A DNA stretch of 64,000 nt from Pseudovibrio denitrificans JCM 12308. GTDB taxonomy: Bacteria; Pseudomonadota; Alphaproteobacteria; Rhizobiales; Stappiaceae. The stretch spans positions 45,038 through 109,037 of the forward strand of contig NZ_BAZK01000019.1 of the NCBI RefSeq assembly GCF_001310815.1, in the 5' to 3' direction. The translations under genes and the position numbers were made by a program. This document shows positions 37,408 through 46,555 of this stretch, piece by piece (the first letter of the stretch is position 1; each line of letters starts with the position of its first letter). Under the pieces are notes generated by a model, which saw nothing but the letters and a program-made list of their open reading frames with translations, had not been told where the DNA came from and ran no database searches.

Positions 37408-39704
37408 TTACACGCGAACTTTCATCGTCTCGGCGCGTTCTGCCAGACGATACAACTGATCACGACCGGCATGATATGGTTCTGGCCAGTAAACGCCTTT
37501 ATCACCCAACTCAGCCGCTGCGTGCAGGGTCCAGTATGGATCTGACAGGTGTGGACGTGCCAGACAGACAAGATCTGCGCGCCCTGCCATCAGGATCGAA
37601 TTCACATGGTCTGGCTCGTAGATGTTGCCTACGGCCATGGTCTTCATGCCAGCATCATTGCGGATGCGGTCTGAGAACGGCACCTGGAACATGCGGCCAT
37701 ACACTGGCTGTGCGCGCGTGCTGGTCTGGCCCGCGGATACGTCACAGATATCAACGTCGGCTGCGTCGAGCATGCGAGCGATTTCAACGGCTTCTTCCGG
37801 AGTAAGGCCTTCGTCCTCTACCCAGTCTGTTGCAGAGATACGCACAGACATTGGTTTGTCCTGTGGCCATGTTTCACGCACGGCTTTGATGACTTCCAGT
37901 GGGTATCTCATACGGTTTTCGAGAGAACCGCCAAACTCATCCTCTCGCTTATTGGTGAGCGGTGAGATGAAGGATGACAGCAGATATCCGTGGGCACAGT
38001 GGACTTCGATCATATCGAAACCAGAGGCATCTGCCATTTTGGCTGCGTTCACGAACTCATCTTTCACGCGGTCCATATCTGCGCGATCCATCTGCTTTGG
38101 TGTCTGGTTGCGTTCGGACCAAGCAATTGGAGAAGCTGCGAGCAGAGGCCAGTTGCCGTCTTTCAAAGGTGCATCCATCTCTTCCCAGCCGAGCTGAGTG
38201 GACCCCTTTGGTCCCGCATGGCCGAGCTGGCAGCAGATTTTTGCGTGGCTGTGTTCATGGACAAAACTTGTGATGCGTTTCCACGCCTTCTCATGTTCCG
38301 GTGCATAAAGGCCCGGACATCCCGGTGTAATGCGGCCATCAGCGCTCACACAGGTCATTTCTACGACCACCATACCAGCACCGCCTTTGGCGCGTTCGCC
38401 GTAGTGAGCCAGATGCCAATCAGAAACAGTTCCGTTTTCCGCTTTATACTGCGCCATTGGAGAAACAACCACGCGGTTGTTCAGGTCCATCTCGCGCAGT
38501 TTGAACGGTGCAAACATTGGTGGGCGTGGTGCATTGTCAGTGTCAGACACACCAGCCTGATTTTGGAACCAGCCTTCAGCTGTGCCCAACCACTCCGCGT
38601 CACGCTCGCGTAAGTTCTCGTGGGAGATGCGCTGAGAGCGGGTCAGAAGTGAGTAGTTGAACTGGACCGGGTCCAGATGCAGATAGCGTTCAACGTTCTC
38701 AAACCATTCGAGGGAGTTACGCGCTGCGGACTGAAGCTTCAGCACTTCCAGACGACGCTCATCCTCGTATTTCTGGAAAGCATCCTGAACGGACTTTTCA
38801 CTGTGCAGGTAGTCTGCCAGTGCGATTGCACTTTCCATGGCAAGCTTTGAGCCAGAACCGATGGAGAAGTGCGCGGTTGCAGCAGCGTCGCCCATCAGAA
38901 CGAGGTTCTCGTGAGACCACTTTTCGCAAAGAACACGTGGGAAGTTGATCCATGCGGAACCGCGGATGTGGTTCGCGTTGGTCATCAACTCATTACCGCC
39001 GAGATGCTTTTCGAAGATCTTTTCGCAGGTTCGGCAGGATTCTGCCTGGCTCATGTCTGCGAAGCCGAATGCTTCGTAAGTCTCTTCGGTACACTCTACG
39101 ATGAAGGTCGCGGTATCATCGTCAAACTGATAGGCATGTGCCAGATCCAGCCGTGCTCTGTTTCTTCAAAGATAAAGGTGAAGGCATCGTCGAACTTCTG
39201 GTGCGTGCCGAGCCAGACGAACTTACATTTGCGGGTGTCGATGTCTGGTTTGAAGTGTTCTGCAAACTCGGTGCGGCTGGTGGAGTTCAGACCATCAGCT
39301 GCAACAACGAGATCGTAGTCGCCCATGAACTCTTTGGCGCTGGTGTAGTTCCGTTCAAACTCCATGTTCACGCCAAGTTCGCGCGCCCGGTCCTGAAGGA
39401 GCAGAAGTAGCTGCTTGCGGCCAATGCCGCAGAAGCCGTGACCGCTGGAGACATGGCAGGTGTCTCTGTAGTGAACTGCGATATCATCCCAGTAGGCAAA
39501 GTGAGCGCGAATGGCTTCCGCGCTTTTTTCGTCGTTGACCTTGAAGTTGTCCAGCGTCTCATCTGAAAGAACAACACCCCATCCAAAGGTGTCGTCAAAC
39601 TTATTCCGCTCAATGACTGTCACCTCATGCTGAGGATCACGAAGTTTCATGCTGATTGCGAAATAAAGACCTGCCGGGCCGCCTCCAAGACATGCGACTT
39701 TCAT
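37408..39704 (-). CDS. Flavin monooxygenase / Old Yellow Enzyme fusion, probable 2-aminobenzoyl-CoA monooxygenase/reductase (frameshifted)
   Basis: About 766 residues. The N-terminal half is an FAD monooxygenase of the salicylyl-CoA hydroxylase type, starting MKVACLGGGPAGLYFA. The C-terminal half is an FMN Old Yellow Enzyme domain (FAPFKLREMDLNNRVVVSPM, then HCAHGYLLSSFISPL). This fusion is known as 2-aminobenzoyl-CoA monooxygenase/reductase in Azoarcus evansii, which hydroxylates and reduces the ring. The frames break in WIWHM; one added base near 39134 gives HMAYQFDDDTATFIVE and joins both parts. The start at 39704 follows GGGAGAG. First gene of the operon. Confidence 0.87.
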
Positions 39705-39816
39705 TGCTCTCTCCCCCCTCAGGCTGCAAGCGCCTAATTTCAACTTGGGACAAGCGTGACAGGTTTTTTGGATTATTTCAAACATAAAATATCTAAGCAT
39801 AAAATATATGTGATGC

Positions 39817-39937
39817 TACAGAAAATATCTGTAACCTATTGTATTTTATAAATTTATGTCTGATTTAGAGTGAGCCGACTAAACCGACTTGAAAAATATA
39901 TTTATCACGCACGCGTCGCTGATATATCTATATCAGC
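39817..39937. promoter_or_regulatory. Promoter region of the anthranilate operon with two palindromes
   Basis: Within an AT-rich gap before the monooxygenase gene, TACAG and CTGTA arms flank seven bases at 39817-39833, and GCTGATATA/TATATCAGC (9-bp arms, 2-base centre) lies at 39918-39937. The sizes suit a dimeric MarR-type regulator, and a marR gene is in the operon. Assignment to that regulator is inference. No clear -35/-10 pair was singled out. Confidence 0.5.
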
Positions 39938-39983
39938 ACAAAAAGCGGAGCCGTGGCAAGTAATGATTCTGTGTAGGTATCAT

Positions 39984-40013
39984 AAAAAATGCGACGGCTT
40001 TAAACCGTCGCAT
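39984..40013 (-). terminator. Intrinsic terminator of the MBL-fold hydrolase gene
   Basis: On the minus strand GCGACGG, a 7-base loop and CCGTCGC are followed by ATTTTTT. The stem includes the stop codon at 40000-40002. It ends the housekeeping block on the side of the anthranilate promoter region. Confidence 0.88.
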
Positions 40014-40818
40014 GTGCTGGAAATTCGACTGCCCGGCCATCAAAAGCGGGAGACACGTTCTCAGGCAACTGTGATTTCAATCGCTGATAATCCAGATCAC
40101 AGTGCAAGTTGGTGAGGATGCTGTTTGTCGGTTTCATCCGCTCAATCCACTCCAGCGCATCATTAACGCAGAAGTGGCTTTGGTGCGGTTTCTCACGCAG
40201 TGCATCGATGATCCACGTGTCCAGCCCCTTCAATGCATGAAAGCTGCTTTCCGGTATGTCGTTGACATCCGGTGTGTAGGCCAGATCCTGAAAGCGAAAG
40301 CCAAGGGCATCAATATCACCATGATGAACGAGAAATGGCAGAGCAGTGATCGGTCCCCCTGCTCCGTCAATGGTAACCGGTGTTCCGTCGGTCAGCCGGT
40401 TCTCACTCAAGATTGGCGGATAGCCGGAGCCCGGTGGCGTCACGAAGCAATAGTCAAAGGCAGAACGGACGCGCTTTGACGTGAACTCATCCATGTAGAC
40501 AGGTACTTTGGCGCGCTGCATGAGCGCAAAAAAGCGCAGATCGTCGATGCCGTGCAAGTGGTCTGCATGAGCATGGGTGTACAGCACAGCATCAACATGT
40601 GCGACGCCAGCAGCCAGCATTTGCTCACGCAGGTCGGGGCCGGTATCAACAACGATGGTGGTGGTACCGTTCTCGGAGAACCTCTGGACCAGCAGAGCGC
40701 ATCTACGGCGACGGTTTTTGGGCTCGTTGGGATCGCAAACGCCCCAATCTCCGCCAATCCGTGGCACGCCGGTCGATGAGCCGCAGCCCAGAATGGTGAC
40801 CTTAAAATTACTGGTCAT
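40000..40818 (-). CDS. MBL-fold metallohydrolase, PhnP-like
   Basis: A 272-residue metallo-beta-lactamase-fold hydrolase. It begins with VTILGCGSSTGVPRIGGDWG, has a CDP...NRRRRCA insertion, the metal motif THAHADHLHGIDD and a late HCDLDY segment. It resembles the PhnP/phosphodiesterase-like proteins that follow tatD in many Alphaproteobacteria. The likely substrate is a phosphodiester, but this is not fixed. I start at 40818 (MTSNFKVT); an ATG 12 bases upstream is possible. Confidence 0.87.
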   Translation of the reverse strand: MTSNFKVTILGCGSSTGVPRIGGDWGVCDPNEPKNRRRRCALLVQRFSENGTTTIVVDTGPDLREQMLAAGVAHVDAVLYTHAHADHLHGIDDLRFFALMQRAKVPVYMDEFTSKRVRSAFDYCFVTPPGSGYPPILSENRLTDGTPVTIDGAGGPITALPFLVHHGDIDALGFRFQDLAYTPDVNDIPESSFHALKGLDTWIIDALREKPHQSHFCVNDALEWIERMKPTNSILTNLHCDLDYQRLKSQLPENVSPAFDGRAVEFPAHATV

Positions 40819-40867
40819 TGGTCCTCTCAAAGAATAGTGGCAATACGATCCGCGTCAGTCTAGCCAA

Positions 40868-41656
40868 TCATGCTGGCCGTGGCACCTTGGAAAACAGGCG
40901 CAGGAAGTTTTGTGTTGTAGCGTCTGCCATCTCTTCTTCTGAAACGCCAAGAGCTTCCGCCAGTACCTTGTTGGTATGCGCCACATAAGCTGGTTCATTG
41001 CGTTTGCCGCGCCATGGTTGTGGTGCAAGATAAGGCGCATCTGTTTCAACAAGAAGGCGATCCATCGGCAGTTCTGCTGCGATCTCACGCAGTTCCGTAG
41101 AACGCTTGAATGTGAGAATGCCGGAGAAGGATACGTAAAGGCCAAGCTCAAGGCCCTTCATTGCCAGTTCTTTGCCGGAAGAGAAGCAGTGAAGAAGTGC
41201 TGGAAACGCACCGATCTTCATCTCGTCTTCCAAAATACGCATCATATCGTCGTCAGCATCGCGGCTATGGATTACCAGCGGCAGCTGCGTTTCGCGCGCG
41301 GCTTTGATATGCGTGCGCAGGACCTTTTCCTGATCTTCTGGAGATGCGTTGTCGTAAAAGTAGTCCAGACCAGCTTCACCGATTGCGACCACTTTGGGGT
41401 GCTTTGAAAGTTCGATCAGCTCTTCTGCGGTCACGTCGGTCTCTTCTCCAGCCTGATGCGGGTGAGTTCCAACGGAGCAATAAACGCTGTCGTAAGCTTC
41501 TGCGATCTCTTTGATCTGCTCAAACTTGCGGACGCGGGTGCAGATGGTGACCATCAGCTTGACGCCTGCTTCGTGGGCGCGCTCGATGATCTGGTCGCGT
41601 TCTTCTGCGAAATCCGGAAAATCCAGATGACAATGACTATCAACTAACATGGTCAC
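40868..41656 (-). CDS. tatD: TatD-family metal-dependent hydrolase
   Basis: A 262-residue TIM-barrel deoxyribonuclease-type hydrolase. Metal ligands are in VDSHCHLDF, AIGEAGLDYFYD, LVIHSRDADDD and LLVETDAPYLAPQPWRGKRNEP, and the HCFSSGKELA motif is present. TatD proteins act as 3'-5' exonucleases in DNA repair and quality control. It lies between metG and the MBL gene in the conserved block. A second ATG two codons in (MLVDSH) could be the start. Confidence 0.93.
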   Translation of the reverse strand: MTMLVDSHCHLDFPDFAEERDQIIERAHEAGVKLMVTICTRVRKFEQIKEIAEAYDSVYCSVGTHPHQAGEETDVTAEELIELSKHPKVVAIGEAGLDYFYDNASPEDQEKVLRTHIKAARETQLPLVIHSRDADDDMMRILEDEMKIGAFPALLHCFSSGKELAMKGLELGLYVSFSGILTFKRSTELREIAAELPMDRLLVETDAPYLAPQPWRGKRNEPAYVAHTNKVLAEALGVSEEEMADATTQNFLRLFSKVPRPA

Positions 41657-41745
41657 AGCAAGAGCGCCTCCAGCGCGATTCTGTCAATTGGCCTTACCGA
41701 CCTCTTGTGATATCCCTCGCGGAAAATGCCAGTGCACTTCCCTCA

Positions 41746-41773
41746 TAAAAAAGGGAGGCTCATGCGCCTCCCC
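41746..41773 (-). terminator. Intrinsic terminator downstream of metG
   Basis: On the minus strand GGGAGGC, a short loop and GCCTCCC are followed by TTTTTT. It lies 25 bases after the metG stop and separates metG from tatD. Confidence 0.9.
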
Positions 41774-41797
41774 CTTCAAGCCAGATAGATTGGCGTT

Positions 41798-43351
41798 TTA
41801 TTCTGCAGTTTCCGGCTCAACATAGCGTGGGAACACGCCCTGTGGCTTCGGCAGTTCACGACCGCCTTGCAGGCGGCCAGCTTCACCCAGCTCCGCAAAA
41901 GACCGCTCATCGTCAGAAAGCACCAGCAGATCCAGCAGTTTGCCTGCAGAAGTCGGCATGACTGGCTGCGCCAGAATACCAACCTGACGGATGATCTCTG
42001 CGGTGGTGTAAAGCACTGTGCCCATGCGTTCCGGATCGGTCTTCTTCAGCGCCCATGGCTCCTGAGAGGCGAAGTAACGGTTTGCTTCGCCAACAGTTGA
42101 CCAAATACACGCCAGAGCGTGATGGATTTCCTGCTTTGCCATGAAGCCACGGCACTTTTCAAGCATCTCATCAGCCTGCAGCAAGATAGCCTTGTCGTCC
42201 GCGGAGAACTCGCCAGGAACCGGGAGTTTGCCTTCACAGTTCTTGAAGATCATGGAGAGCGAACGCTGCGCCAGATTGCCAATATCGTTGGCAAGGTCAG
42301 CATTGATGCGGTTCACCATTGCTTCGTGATTGTAGTTGCCATCCTGACCGAATGGAACTTCGCGCAGGAAGAAATAACGGATCTGATCCAGACCGTAGGT
42401 TTCCACCAGATCACGCGGTGCGATCACGTTGCCCAGAGACTTGGACATCTTCTCACCGGAGTTGAAGAGGAAACCGTGTGCAAACACGCGCTCAGGCAAT
42501 GGAACACCAGCAGACATCAGGAATGCTGGCCAGTACACCGCGTGGAAACGGATGATATCCTTACCGATGATATGAGCGTTTGCAGGCCAGAACTTAGCCA
42601 TATCGCCGTCCATATCCGGATAGCCAAGCGCGGTGATGTAGTTGGTCAGTGCATCGACCCAAACATACATAACGTGCTTTTCATCGCCTGGAACCGGGAT
42701 GCCCCAGTCGAAGGTGGTCCGGGAGATGGAGAGGTCTTTCAGGCCGCCTTTTACGAAGCTCATCACTTCGTTGCGGCGTGCGTTTGGTCCGATAAAGTCA
42801 GGGTTCTTCTCGTAAAGCTCAATCAGCTTGTCTTCGTAAGCTGAGAGACGGAAGAAATAGCTTTCCTCTTCCACCCATTCAACAGGTGTGCCTTGAGGGC
42901 CGTAGCGAACACCGTCTTCACGAACTTCGGTCTCGCCTTCCTGATAGTAGGCTTCATCGCGAACGGAGTACCAACCGGCGTAGCTGTCTTTGTAGATGTC
43001 GCCAGCGTCAGCCATTTTTTGCCAGATTGCCTGACAGGACTTGTAGTGACGCTCTTCGTTGGTCTGAATGAAATCGTCGTTGGAGCAGCCAAGCATCTCA
43101 ACCATTTCGCGGAAGAGCTTGGAGTTCTTGTCAGCAAGATCTGATGGTGACATGCCTTCCTTGACGGCGGTCTGAAGCATCTTCTGGCCGTGTACGTCAG
43201 TACCAGTCAGGAAGTGTACTTCACGGCCATCCAGTCTCTGGAAACGGGCCAGCACGTCAGTTGCAATTGCCTCATAGGCGTGGCCGATATGCGGCTCACC
43301 ATTTGGGTAGGAAATTGCCGTTGTAATATAGAAAGGCGATTTTTCTGTCAT
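41798..43351 (-). CDS. metG: Methionyl-tRNA synthetase
   Basis: A 517-residue class I synthetase that charges tRNA-Met. It shows the HIGH-type motif PHIGHAYE near the N-terminus, the KMSKS motif in GEKMSKSLGN, and an anticodon-binding alpha domain. The short form lacks the C-terminal tRNA-binding domain, as usual in Alphaproteobacteria. It follows holB by 78 bases. Confidence 0.97.
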   Translation of the reverse strand: MTEKSPFYITTAISYPNGEPHIGHAYEAIATDVLARFQRLDGREVHFLTGTDVHGQKMLQTAVKEGMSPSDLADKNSKLFREMVEMLGCSNDDFIQTNEERHYKSCQAIWQKMADAGDIYKDSYAGWYSVRDEAYYQEGETEVREDGVRYGPQGTPVEWVEEESYFFRLSAYEDKLIELYEKNPDFIGPNARRNEVMSFVKGGLKDLSISRTTFDWGIPVPGDEKHVMYVWVDALTNYITALGYPDMDGDMAKFWPANAHIIGKDIIRFHAVYWPAFLMSAGVPLPERVFAHGFLFNSGEKMSKSLGNVIAPRDLVETYGLDQIRYFFLREVPFGQDGNYNHEAMVNRINADLANDIGNLAQRSLSMIFKNCEGKLPVPGEFSADDKAILLQADEMLEKCRGFMAKQEIHHALACIWSTVGEANRYFASQEPWALKKTDPERMGTVLYTTAEIIRQVGILAQPVMPTSAGKLLDLLVLSDDERSFAELGEAGRLQGGRELPKPQGVFPRYVEPETAE

Positions 43352-43429
43352 ATCCTAAGGTGATCTCTTGATCCGGGATCTAAATCTGGAAAGTTCTTTG
43401 AGTGTTAGCTCAAAGATAACAGTCGTACG

Positions 43430-44497
43430 TCAGCCAGAGCTTGCTTTCCGCAGGTCAACGAGGAAAGTCAACACAACTTGCTTCCGATCGAGGTTTAAAG
43501 CATCTGCCGTTGAAGCAGCGCGGCCAACCTTTTCCCACAAGTCAGCCCACCTGACAAGCGCATCCGGCTTTGTGCTTGCATCTTTACGCAGTTGATTGCT
43601 CAAGAATGTGCGCGCAAGCTCCAAAAATGTGTTCCAGGCATCCTCTGCACCGCGTGCCGCGATCTTATCTGCAAAGCCATGCGCACGGATCATGTCCAGA
43701 TTTGTGATGGTCTCAACCAATCCGGTGAACTCCTGCGCAATATCCAGTGCGCCGCCGTTTGCAGCCAATGCTGCCTGACGAAGGCTCCCATCAGCCAACG
43801 TGTGAAGGGCTTCTGTGTTCCCTGAAGGGTTACATCCCATTTCTGTAAGGGCATGCTCAATCATCGTCTCTTCCAATTTGCGCATGGTGAGTTTGCGGCA
43901 TCTGGAACGGATTGTTGGCAGCAACCGACCTGGATTGTGGGAGAGCAGAATGAACAAGGACTGTTTTGGTGGTTCTTCGAGAATTTTGAGCAGCGCGTTG
44001 GCTGCGGACTGGTTCATATCATCGGCAGAATCAACAATACAGATGCGCCAGTTCCCACCAGCTGCCGTAGAGCCAAAGAAACCTGTCGTCCTACGCACTT
44101 CGTCGACTGGAAGATCTCGCTTGAACCGTTTGCCTTTCAAATCCCATGGACGGCGCAAGTGCAGAAGGTCTGCATGGGAGCCTGCGGCAACCATTTGTGC
44201 GCTATGGCTTTCCGGTGGAACGTAAAGGCTGTTGGCTGCCATTACAGGCGTTGAAAAGCGATCAGGATGTTCAAGGATGAAGCGCGCGAAGCGAAATGCG
44301 AGCGTGGCTTTGCCAATGCCTTTGGGGCCTCCGAGAATCCAGGCATGATGAAACCGCTGCGATCTATAGGCATCAAGCAGTTCAGTTTCAGCTAGCTCAT
44401 GGCCGTAAAGACGTGTTTGCTCGCGTGGGAGCGGTAGGCCGTCGACTTCGTCAAATTCAGGGACTTCTTCGATTATGGAAGCTTTTGCCATCCTCAC
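43430..44497 (-). CDS. holB: DNA polymerase III delta prime subunit
   Basis: A 355-residue clamp-loader subunit. The segments HHAWILGGPKGIGKATLAFRFARF (degenerate P-loop), DSADDMNQSAANALLKILEEPP and LLSHNPGRLLPTIRSRCRK (sensor region) are diagnostic of HolB. It would assemble with the gamma/tau and delta subunits. The ATGA overlap with tmk at 44494-44497 couples their translation, as in many bacteria. Confidence 0.96.
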   Translation of the reverse strand: MRMAKASIIEEVPEFDEVDGLPLPREQTRLYGHELAETELLDAYRSQRFHHAWILGGPKGIGKATLAFRFARFILEHPDRFSTPVMAANSLYVPPESHSAQMVAAGSHADLLHLRRPWDLKGKRFKRDLPVDEVRRTTGFFGSTAAGGNWRICIVDSADDMNQSAANALLKILEEPPKQSLFILLSHNPGRLLPTIRSRCRKLTMRKLEETMIEHALTEMGCNPSGNTEALHTLADGSLRQAALAANGGALDIAQEFTGLVETITNLDMIRAHGFADKIAARGAEDAWNTFLELARTFLSNQLRKDASTKPDALVRWADLWEKVGRAASTADALNLDRKQVVLTFLVDLRKASSG

Positions 44498-45195
44498 CCT
44501 TCCCTGTTTGCGTCAGGTTCGCCTGCTTCCTGCTGGATCTGCTCAGCGAAGCGGTCCTGTACCGCCTGCCAGATGTCATCGGTTACTTTATCCTGAGGCT
44601 GGTCTCCGTCAATCACCACGATGCGATCTGGCTCATTGCGGGCCATGTCCAGAAACAACTCCTGTCGGCGGCGGTGCGTTTCCAGTGTATCTGTTTCAAA
44701 CCGATCCGGGCCGTCAAACTCAACGGGTGCTGTGCGCTTTGAGACGCGGGCCAAGCCAACTTCTGGTGTTACGTTGATGAGCAACGTCATATCCGGATTG
44801 TGACCTGCGATAGCAACTTGCTGCAGAGCTTCCACAGTTGGTGTGGGTACACCGGATTCGCCCTGATAAACGCGGGATGAATCTGCAAAGCGGTCACACA
44901 GAACCCATTTGCCATCCTCAAGCGCAGGTTTGATGAGCGTATCTATGTGGTCCGCGCGGGCTGCTGCGAAAAGAACGGCTTCGGCAGTGACGCCGTAGTC
45001 TTTTGCTGCGCCAGACAGGAGAACTTCACGAACCAGTTCAGCGCCTTGTGAGCCGCCGGGTTCGCGTGTGGTGATAGCTTCAACTCCTTTGGCCGCGAGT
45101 TTGTCGCGTAAGCGCTGGATTTGAGTCGACTTACCGGCGCCTTCACCGCCTTCAAAACTGATAAAAATACCCGACAACGTCGAACAGGCCTCCAA
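44494..45195 (-). CDS. tmk: Thymidylate kinase
   Basis: A 233-residue kinase making dTDP from dTMP. It has the P-loop FEGGEGAGKSTQIQ, the TREPGGSQGAE segment, DRFADSSRVYQGE with the DR(Y/F) motif, and a LID region near KRTAP. It lies between the PBP5-like gene and holB, the common alphaproteobacterial order. Confidence 0.96.
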   Translation of the reverse strand: MEACSTLSGIFISFEGGEGAGKSTQIQRLRDKLAAKGVEAITTREPGGSQGAELVREVLLSGAAKDYGVTAEAVLFAAARADHIDTLIKPALEDGKWVLCDRFADSSRVYQGESGVPTPTVEALQQVAIAGHNPDMTLLINVTPEVGLARVSKRTAPVEFDGPDRFETDTLETHRRRQELFLDMARNEPDRIVVIDGDQPQDKVTDDIWQAVQDRFAEQIQQEAGEPDANREG

Positions 45196-45229
45196 GACCT
45201 TCGGAATTCAATAGTGCTGAAACCCGGTG

Positions 45230-46446
45230 CTAAAACAACTGGTAGAAGAACTCTCCAAGGGCATCCCAAGCGCGGCCCTGAAGGTCTCCAATGGCTACAT
45301 CTTCTCCTGTAACCAGTGTTGCCCGATAAATCACGTCATTTTTGGAAAGAACTTGCAGTTCTCCCACTTCCATTCCTTTTTCGACAGGTGCTGGAATGGG
45401 GCCATTATAGACGACACGGAGCTTATACTTGTCTTTCTCATTCGGGTTGATGAGTGTTGCGACAGCATCATTTGTCTTTAAAGATACAGTCGTTTTCTTG
45501 CCACCGTAGACTTGTGCATCGCTAACAAGTTCGCCTTTGCGATAGAACTGCTGCAGCGTCAGGCCGGAAAACGTGGGCAACAGCAGCGTTTTCATGTCCT
45601 GAACACGATCCTGAAGCGTCGGAGAGGCTGCAATCGCTGCAACGTAGCGGTGCCCGTTGCTGTCCAGTGTTCCGAGCGCTGCGAAGCCTTCTCGCTCAGA
45701 GAACCCAGCACCAAATCCATCAAGGCCTTCGATATCACGCATGAGCGGGTTTTTGTTGCGCTGGGTGATTTTGTTCCAGGTGAAGCGGTCCATGGCAAAG
45801 ACGGAATGCAGCTCCGGCTCATGTTCCAGAACGTAGGCGGCGAGAATAGTCAGATCTTCGAGAGTGGTCTTGTGGTTCTCATCGGGAAAGCCAGTTGGAT
45901 TGGTGAAGTTTGAGTTCTCCATACCAATGGACTTGGCCAGCTTGTTCATTTCCCGGGCGAAGTTTTCTTCGCTGCCAGCAAGCCCTTCAGCCAAAATGAT
46001 TGCGGCATCGTTTGCGCTGTGTACGATCAGGCCATACATCAGATCATTGACAGACACCGATGAGTTCAGTCGCGCAAACATTGTTGTGACGCGTGCTGGT
46101 GCACCGCCAGTGCGCCATGCATGTTCACTGACTTTGAACATGGTTTGTGGTGTGATGTCACCTGCATGGATGGCCTGCTGCACGGTGACGGCAGTCATCA
46201 GTTTTGTCAGGTTGGCTGGAGCATCAGAACCTGAGAGTTTTTGGAGAAGACGAGTGACTTGTTTGTGAAGTCGTAGAGCGTTGCGGCTTTGGCTTTGATT
46301 TCGACAGCCTGAGCTGTTGGGGCTGCGAGTATGCTGCAAAAAGCCAATACAGCGATGGCTGACGCTCTCCAGTTTTTAGGAGATGTCCAGTACCTGCAGT
46401 TGTCTTGAGATTTATGCTGTTTGCACTTCTTCCACCCAACTTGCAC
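45230..46446 (-). CDS. PBP5-like D-alanyl-D-alanine carboxypeptidase homologue with altered active site (frameshifted)
   Basis: About 405 residues: a signal sequence (SAIAVLAFCSILAAPTAQA), a DacA/PBP5-type domain and a C-terminal beta domain. The first frame ends after LVFSKN, the second continues SGSDAPANLTKLMTAVTV. One added base at the T5 run 46238-46242 (A5 on the minus strand) joins them. The catalytic SxxK reads NLTK (about Asn79) and KTG reads GAG (GLDGFGAGF, about 246-248), while SAN is intact near 144-146. With both Ser and Lys gone it should lack normal peptidase activity. It sits in the rlpA-tmk block, so a cell-wall role is still likely. Confidence 0.83.
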
Positions 46447-46555
46447 GCCTGCGTCTCCCTGATTGATTTTGGTGGGGCTATGCTACGCCCCATCCCTTAA
46501 AACAAACACTAACGCAGGTGTGCTGACTGGGTAAAGCCGTTTAGAACTAAATGAC

